The notes beneath the pieces were generated by a model that worked only from the letters and a program-made list of their open reading frames with translations, was not told the origin of the DNA and searched no databases. A program made the translations under genes and the position numbers. This document shows positions 7,923 through 10,561 of a DNA stretch of 10,561 nucleotides, one piece after another. Positions within the stretch are counted from its first letter, which is position 1; the number at the start of each line of letters is the position of its first letter. The stretch is from the NCBI GenBank assembly GCA_025358195.1, contig JANYKP010000134.1, positions 1-10,561 of the forward strand, read 5' to 3'. Source of the stretch: Cyclobacteriaceae bacterium (GTDB lineage: Bacteria > Bacteroidota > Bacteroidia > Cytophagales > Cyclobacteriaceae).

Positions 7923-7954
7923 AACGCTAATTTATGAGAAAGTTACTGCTCCTG
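7896..7954 (-). promoter_or_regulatory. Terminator-like hairpin built from the start of the propeller gene (possible attenuator)
   Basis: In the minus-strand transcript the 5' arm (from 7954 to 7934) is CAGGAGCAGT-AAC-TTTCTCAT. The loop is 11 bases (7933-7923). The 3' arm (7922-7905) begins with the start codon of the propeller gene, ATGAGAAA, and continues ACTGCTCCTG. All 18 pairs are Watson-Crick; only AAC bulges out on the 5' side. The 3' arm is followed at once by nine T's (7904-7896), encoding the Phe residues of the signal peptide. The result has the form of an intrinsic terminator, and it also hides the initiation codon. No T-tract follows it on the plus strand, so it is one-directional. 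The structure is seen directly; a regulatory function is inferred. It could instead be a by-product of an inverted duplication. Confidence 0.6.
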
Positions 7955-8045
7955 GACTTACTTAAAAAACTACGGCTTACCAGAAGGTCGGAATATTTTG
8001 ATGGATGGTATAAAAACCATTCTCAAAACAGACACCCATTATTTT

Positions 8046-8273
8046 TTACGCTGCCTGTGCGGCAGTTTCACTTTTTGCTTTCTTTGGTTTGCTTCTCTTA
8101 AACTCCTTCTTCAACAGATAGGAGAACTCAATCTCCATTTTCCGGGTGCTGCGGCTGATGATTTTCTTCACCTTTTTGTTTGGCTTGGGCAACTCCAGGT
8201 GCCCAATCGACTGTTGAAGAGAATCTTTCAAAAGGCTGCGCAAGGCTTTTTTTGACACTTTTTTGTTTTCCAT
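8046..8273 (-). CDS. Small lysine-rich hypothetical protein, 75 residues
   Basis: The preferred start is ATG at 8273, giving MENKKVSKKALRS...; an in-frame TTG at 8282 would add three residues. The product is strongly basic: lysine clusters occur at the N-terminus (NKKVSKK), in the middle (PKPNKKVKK) and near the end (KKEFKRSKPKKAK), and the tail is alanine-rich. Two amphipathic helical segments separated by the Pro-containing LPKPNKK turn can be guessed from the sequence. There is no signal peptide or membrane segment. I do not recognise a named family, though small proteins of this kind with LPKP-KKVKK are, from memory, seen in Cytophagales. Nucleic-acid binding is plausible from charge alone and is not shown. 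The gene lies between the permease (150 bp upstream) and the propeller (123 bp downstream) on the same strand, with a promoter region full of symmetric sequences. Confidence 0.7.
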   Translation of the reverse strand: MENKKVSKKALRSLLKDSLQQSIGHLELPKPNKKVKKIISRSTRKMEIEFSYLLKKEFKRSKPKKAKSETAAQAA

Positions 8274-8322
8274 AAAATGCAATTTTGCTCAGCAAGCTAC
8301 CATGGGTTATGGAATTTTTAAG

Positions 8323-8336
8323 TGAGGATTACCTCA
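8323..8336. promoter_or_regulatory. Interrupted palindrome TGAGG-ATTA-CCTCA, operator candidate
   Basis: Two perfect 5-base half-sites, TGAGG at 8323-8327 and CCTCA at 8332-8336, are separated by ATTA. The palindrome lies 50-63 bp before the ATG of the lysine-rich gene, a normal place for an operator of a dimeric regulator. No regulator is encoded nearby, and 5-base half-sites can arise by chance, so confidence is low. Confidence 0.3.
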
Positions 8337-8349
8337 AGAAACGCACATC

Positions 8350-8358
8350 TTTTCCACA
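8350..8358 (+). promoter_or_regulatory. DnaA-box-like nonamer TTTTCCACA
   Basis: TTTTCCACA fits the relaxed DnaA-box form TTWTNCACA. It faces the second, consensus box at 8398-8406 in the opposite orientation, and lies 77 bp upstream of the start of the lysine-rich gene. A single relaxed nonamer has little weight alone; the pair is what makes it notable. Confidence 0.4.
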
Positions 8359-8362
8359 TAAA

Positions 8363-8387
8363 GAAAGTGCTGACTGACAGCGTTTTC
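8363..8387. terminator. Stem-loop between the two DnaA-box-like sites; possible weak terminator of the permease gene
   Basis: Bases 8363-8372 and 8378-8387 pair around a five-base loop. In plus-strand RNA this is a ten-pair stem with two G-U pairs. In minus-strand RNA, the direction of the permease transcript, the same two positions become A-C mismatches, so the stem is weaker there: four pairs next to the loop and four at the base. It starts 37 bases after the permease stop codon and is followed by only a short T-rich stretch (TTTAT). Termination is therefore possible but not compelling. Confidence 0.35.
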
Positions 8388-8397
8388 ACTACTCAAT

Positions 8398-8406
8398 TGT
8401 GGATAA
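8398..8406 (-). promoter_or_regulatory. Consensus DnaA box (TTATCCACA on the minus strand)
   Basis: The plus strand reads TGTGGATAA, whose complement TTATCCACA is the full R1-type DnaA-box consensus. It lies in the 150-bp gap between the permease stop and the start of the lysine-rich gene, 125 bp upstream of that start. No AT-rich unwinding region or box cluster of the kind found at replication origins is present, so this is more likely a regulatory or chance site than part of oriC. Confidence 0.5.
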
Positions 8407-8423
8407 CTTTTGCCTGAACTGGT

Positions 8424-10561
8424 TTATTCGTATCGCAAGGAACTAACAGGATTTGAGGAGGCCGCCTTCACCGATTGGTATGAAACTGTAGCCCAAGCAA
8501 TTACAATAGCTCCAAGCGCGCTCCCCACAAACAAAAGCGGATTCAACGCAATTCGGTACATAAAATCACCGAGCCACCAATCGGCTACATACCAGCCCGT
8601 GGCCATGGCAGGAATAATGGCAATAAGGACCAACCGCGTAAACTCTTTTGATAATAGGATGGTAAGGCTATATACGGACGCCCCCAGGGCTTTGCGAACC
8701 CCGATTTCCTTGGTGCGTTGTTCTGTAGTAAATGCAGCCAAGGCAAACAAACCCAGGCAGGCAATGAAAATGGCAAGGCTTGAGAATACCGTAAAAATAT
8801 TTCGCAGTCGCATCTCACTGCGGAATAGTGAATCAAAATCCTGATCGAGAAAGGTATATTCAAAAGGTTCACCCGGGGCCAAACTCTTCCACTGTTGTTC
8901 AATGGATAAAATAATTTTATGCGGATCTCCTTCATAACGTACCATCAACTGTCGTGATTTATCCGTTAGGCGAATCACTACCGGTCGCACCTTCGCTTTC
9001 AGCGTCTCGAAGTTGAAATCCTTGACAACACCTACAATCCTGACATTTTGAGGAGTGGTGCCATTAAAATCCGTGAGCTCATTAGTCAATGGATTTTGAA
9101 ATCCAAATTCTTTGACGGCGGCTTCATTGATCACGCAGGCGACCGTATCGGTAGTAAAATCCCTGGAGAAAAATCTACCCTCCTTCAAAACAATCTTCAT
9201 GACTTCCAGGTGGTCCCAGTCAGCCTCGTACTTCCCAACCAGATGATCGACATCTTTTCCTTTTTCCCGGAATACCGTAGTGTTGTTGATGCCCGGGAAA
9301 CTGTTGTTGGTATAACTCGCTTTTTTCACACCCGGTTGGCTTTCAACCGCTAGTTTAAAGGCGTCCCTGTTATTGGCCAGCCTTCGTGCTCCCGCGATCG
9401 TAAGCACATTTTGTTTGTCAAGTCCCAGGCTTTTAGTCTGCATGAAACTCAACTGCTGGTAGACCACAACCGTGGCAATGATCAGGAATGTAGACACCGC
9501 AAACTGAAATACAACGAGGGAACTACGCACGCCTTTACTTTTCATGCCGGCCCGCACCTGCCCTTTCAATACCTCCACAACACTGAATGAGGTGAGGTAG
9601 AAAGCTGGATAACTTCCAGCCACAAAACCAACCATAATAATCAGTAAAAAAATTGCCACAATAAAAAGTGGACTCAGCAACGCTGACAGCGTAAGTTCCT
9701 TACCTGCCAACAAATTAAAATATGGCAAAATCAGAAAGCTAACCGCTACGGCCAACACGATGGCCACAAGACTATAGATAAATGACTCAGACAAAAATTG
9801 CCACACCATTTGAGCACGCTGGGAACCAAGGGTTTTGCGCAATCCGACTTCCTTTGCCCGCCCGGCCGACTGTGCAGTGGACAGGTTCATGAAATTGATA
9901 CAGGCAATCAAGAGAATGAACAGCCCAACTCCAGAAAAAATAAAAACATACCTGGCGTCGCTCGGAGGTTCAATATCATCCTGCAAGCCCGAATACAAAT
10001 GGGAATCGGTAAGCGGGTATATATAATAACTGTAAATGCCTCCTTGCTTTCGGAACTGGTCATAGCTGATCCCCAGCCCTTGCTTTAACTCTTCACCAAC
10101 ATATTTTGCTACGATATCCTCGAGTTTGGCATTGATATCTTCTACCCGTGTTCCGGGAGTCTTACGAATATAGGTCTCTATCGAGTTGCCAGTCCAACCA
10201 GGAAAGTAATCCTTTTCCACGGTCAAAAATGAAATGATTGCATCAAAATGAAAATGAGAATTTGTGGGCGCTTCTTCAGCAATACCCGTCACCTTACAGG
10301 CAATTTTACCATTGCCTACCACCAGCGTCTTACCAAGGACATCCTCCGACCCAAAATACTTCCTGGCCAGTGAATTTGTAATGACAATCGAGTTAGGCTC
10401 CTGGAGAGCTGTTTTAGGATCACCCTGTAATAATCTGAAACTGAAAAAGCTAAAAAAATTGGAGTCTGAATAAAATATTTTCTGTTCGGTGAATGATTTG
10501 TCATCATTCCGAATCGTCATCCCGGTCCGCCCTGCCGGTATCAGGCGAAATACTTCCTCCA
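8424..10561 (-). CDS. ABC-transporter permease of the FtsX/MacB type, C-terminal 711 residues (N-terminus beyond the window)
   Basis: The frame stays open to the right edge. The ATG at 10520 is internal, because the codons before it (EEVFRLIPAGRTG) continue a MacB periplasmic core domain without a break. In numbering from that ATG, residues 1-170 are the first periplasmic domain (YSDSNFFSFFSFRLLQGDP). Membrane segments lie near 191-213, 246-270 and 283-305, forming the first FtsX unit with AKEVGLRKTLGSQR in its cytoplasmic loop. A further segment (333-355) leads to a second periplasmic domain (about 360-570). The second FtsX unit follows, with segments near 574-597, 626-645 and 661-681 and the loop TKEIGVRKALGAS. 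Full-length relatives are about 790-800 residues with eight membrane segments, so about 90 residues and one segment are missing. Such permeases work with a separate ATPase, which is not in this window. The substrate is unknown. Confidence 0.93.
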   Translation of the reverse strand, partial: EEVFRLIPAGRTGMTIRNDDKSFTEQKIFYSDSNFFSFFSFRLLQGDPKTALQEPNSIVITNSLARKYFGSEDVLGKTLVVGNGKIACKVTGIAEEAPTNSHFHFDAIISFLTVEKDYFPGWTGNSIETYIRKTPGTRVEDINAKLEDIVAKYVGEELKQGLGISYDQFRKQGGIYSYYIYPLTDSHLYSGLQDDIEPPSDARYVFIFSGVGLFILLIACINFMNLSTAQSAGRAKEVGLRKTLGSQRAQMVWQFLSESFIYSLVAIVLAVAVSFLILPYFNLLAGKELTLSALLSPLFIVAIFLLIIMVGFVAGSYPAFYLTSFSVVEVLKGQVRAGMKSKGVRSSLVVFQFAVSTFLIIATVVVYQQLSFMQTKSLGLDKQNVLTIAGARRLANNRDAFKLAVESQPGVKKASYTNNSFPGINNTTVFREKGKDVDHLVGKYEADWDHLEVMKIVLKEGRFFSRDFTTDTVACVINEAAVKEFGFQNPLTNELTDFNGTTPQNVRIVGVVKDFNFETLKAKVRPVVIRLTDKSRQLMVRYEGDPHKIILSIEQQWKSLAPGEPFEYTFLDQDFDSLFRSEMRLRNIFTVFSSLAIFIACLGLFALAAFTTEQRTKEIGVRKALGASVYSLTILLSKEFTRLVLIAIIPAMATGWYVADWWLGDFMYRIALNPLLFVGSALGAIVIAWATVSYQSVKAASSNPVSSLRYE

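Noticed and set aside
8003..8022. Small stem (GGATGGT with ACCATTC) after the lysine-rich gene as a terminator
   Set aside because: The stem is only seven pairs with one G-U (an A-C mismatch in the relevant transcript), and no T-tract follows in the minus direction.
7934..8101. Plus-strand reading frame beginning MRKLLLL, apparently repeating the start of the propeller protein
   Set aside because: It arises from the inverted repeat, is only 55 codons, runs antisense into the lysine-rich gene, and after the first seven residues has no resemblance to a signal peptide or known protein.
8350..8406. Replication origin (oriC)
   Set aside because: Only two DnaA-like boxes, no AT-rich unwinding element, and no dnaA, dnaN or other origin-linked gene nearby.
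8410..8844. 144-codon plus-strand frame antisense to the permease gene
   Set aside because: It lies opposite the conserved C-terminal FtsX unit, whose motifs are intact; no domain or export signal is visible in the antisense product.

Overview
The window looks like chromosomal DNA of a Bacteroidota member, most likely order Cytophagales. Reasons: a planctomycete-type cytochrome (PSCyt/DUF1549/DUF1553) gene paired with a DUF1501 gene; a very large secreted sortilin-type beta-propeller; an FtsX/MacB-type permease with two FtsX units, of the kind often multiplied in this group; and a promoter of the Bacteroidota form TTTG-N17-TAnnTTTG. Base composition looks moderate, somewhat under 50% GC by eye. 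The assignment rests on recognition of protein families, not on a search.

Layout, left to right. (1) 1-2887, minus strand: a lipoprotein-like PSCyt1-DUF1549-DUF1553 protein, followed downstream by a Tat-type DUF1501 protein cut by the window edge. The 96 bp between them hold a REP-like palindrome. (2) 2969-4757, plus strand: a small SRPBCC protein and a secreted calcineurin-like phosphoesterase with its own recognisable promoter. (3) 4809-7922, minus strand: a 1037-residue secreted Asp-box beta-propeller, convergent with the phosphoesterase. (4) 8046-8273, minus strand: a small lysine-rich protein, with a short upstream region dense in sequence symmetry. (5) 8424 to the right edge, minus strand: an ABC-transporter permease lacking its N-terminus in this window.

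Most of the genes encode exported or membrane proteins: surface cytochrome-like protein, DUF1501 partner, phosphoesterase, propeller and permease. No single pathway joins them; only the PSCyt/DUF1501 pair is a family-supported functional unit.

The less ordinary content is between genes. The start of the propeller gene lies inside an 18-bp perfect-pairing hairpin followed by nine T's in the direction of transcription, so its first six codons form the 3' arm of a terminator-like structure. Two DnaA-box-like nonamers in opposite orientation flank a stem-loop upstream of the lysine-rich gene. Two unrelated 7-bp tandem repeats lie just after the two plus-strand genes. I see no tRNA, rRNA, CRISPR array, insertion sequence or transposase, and no gene-free stretch longer than 300 bases.
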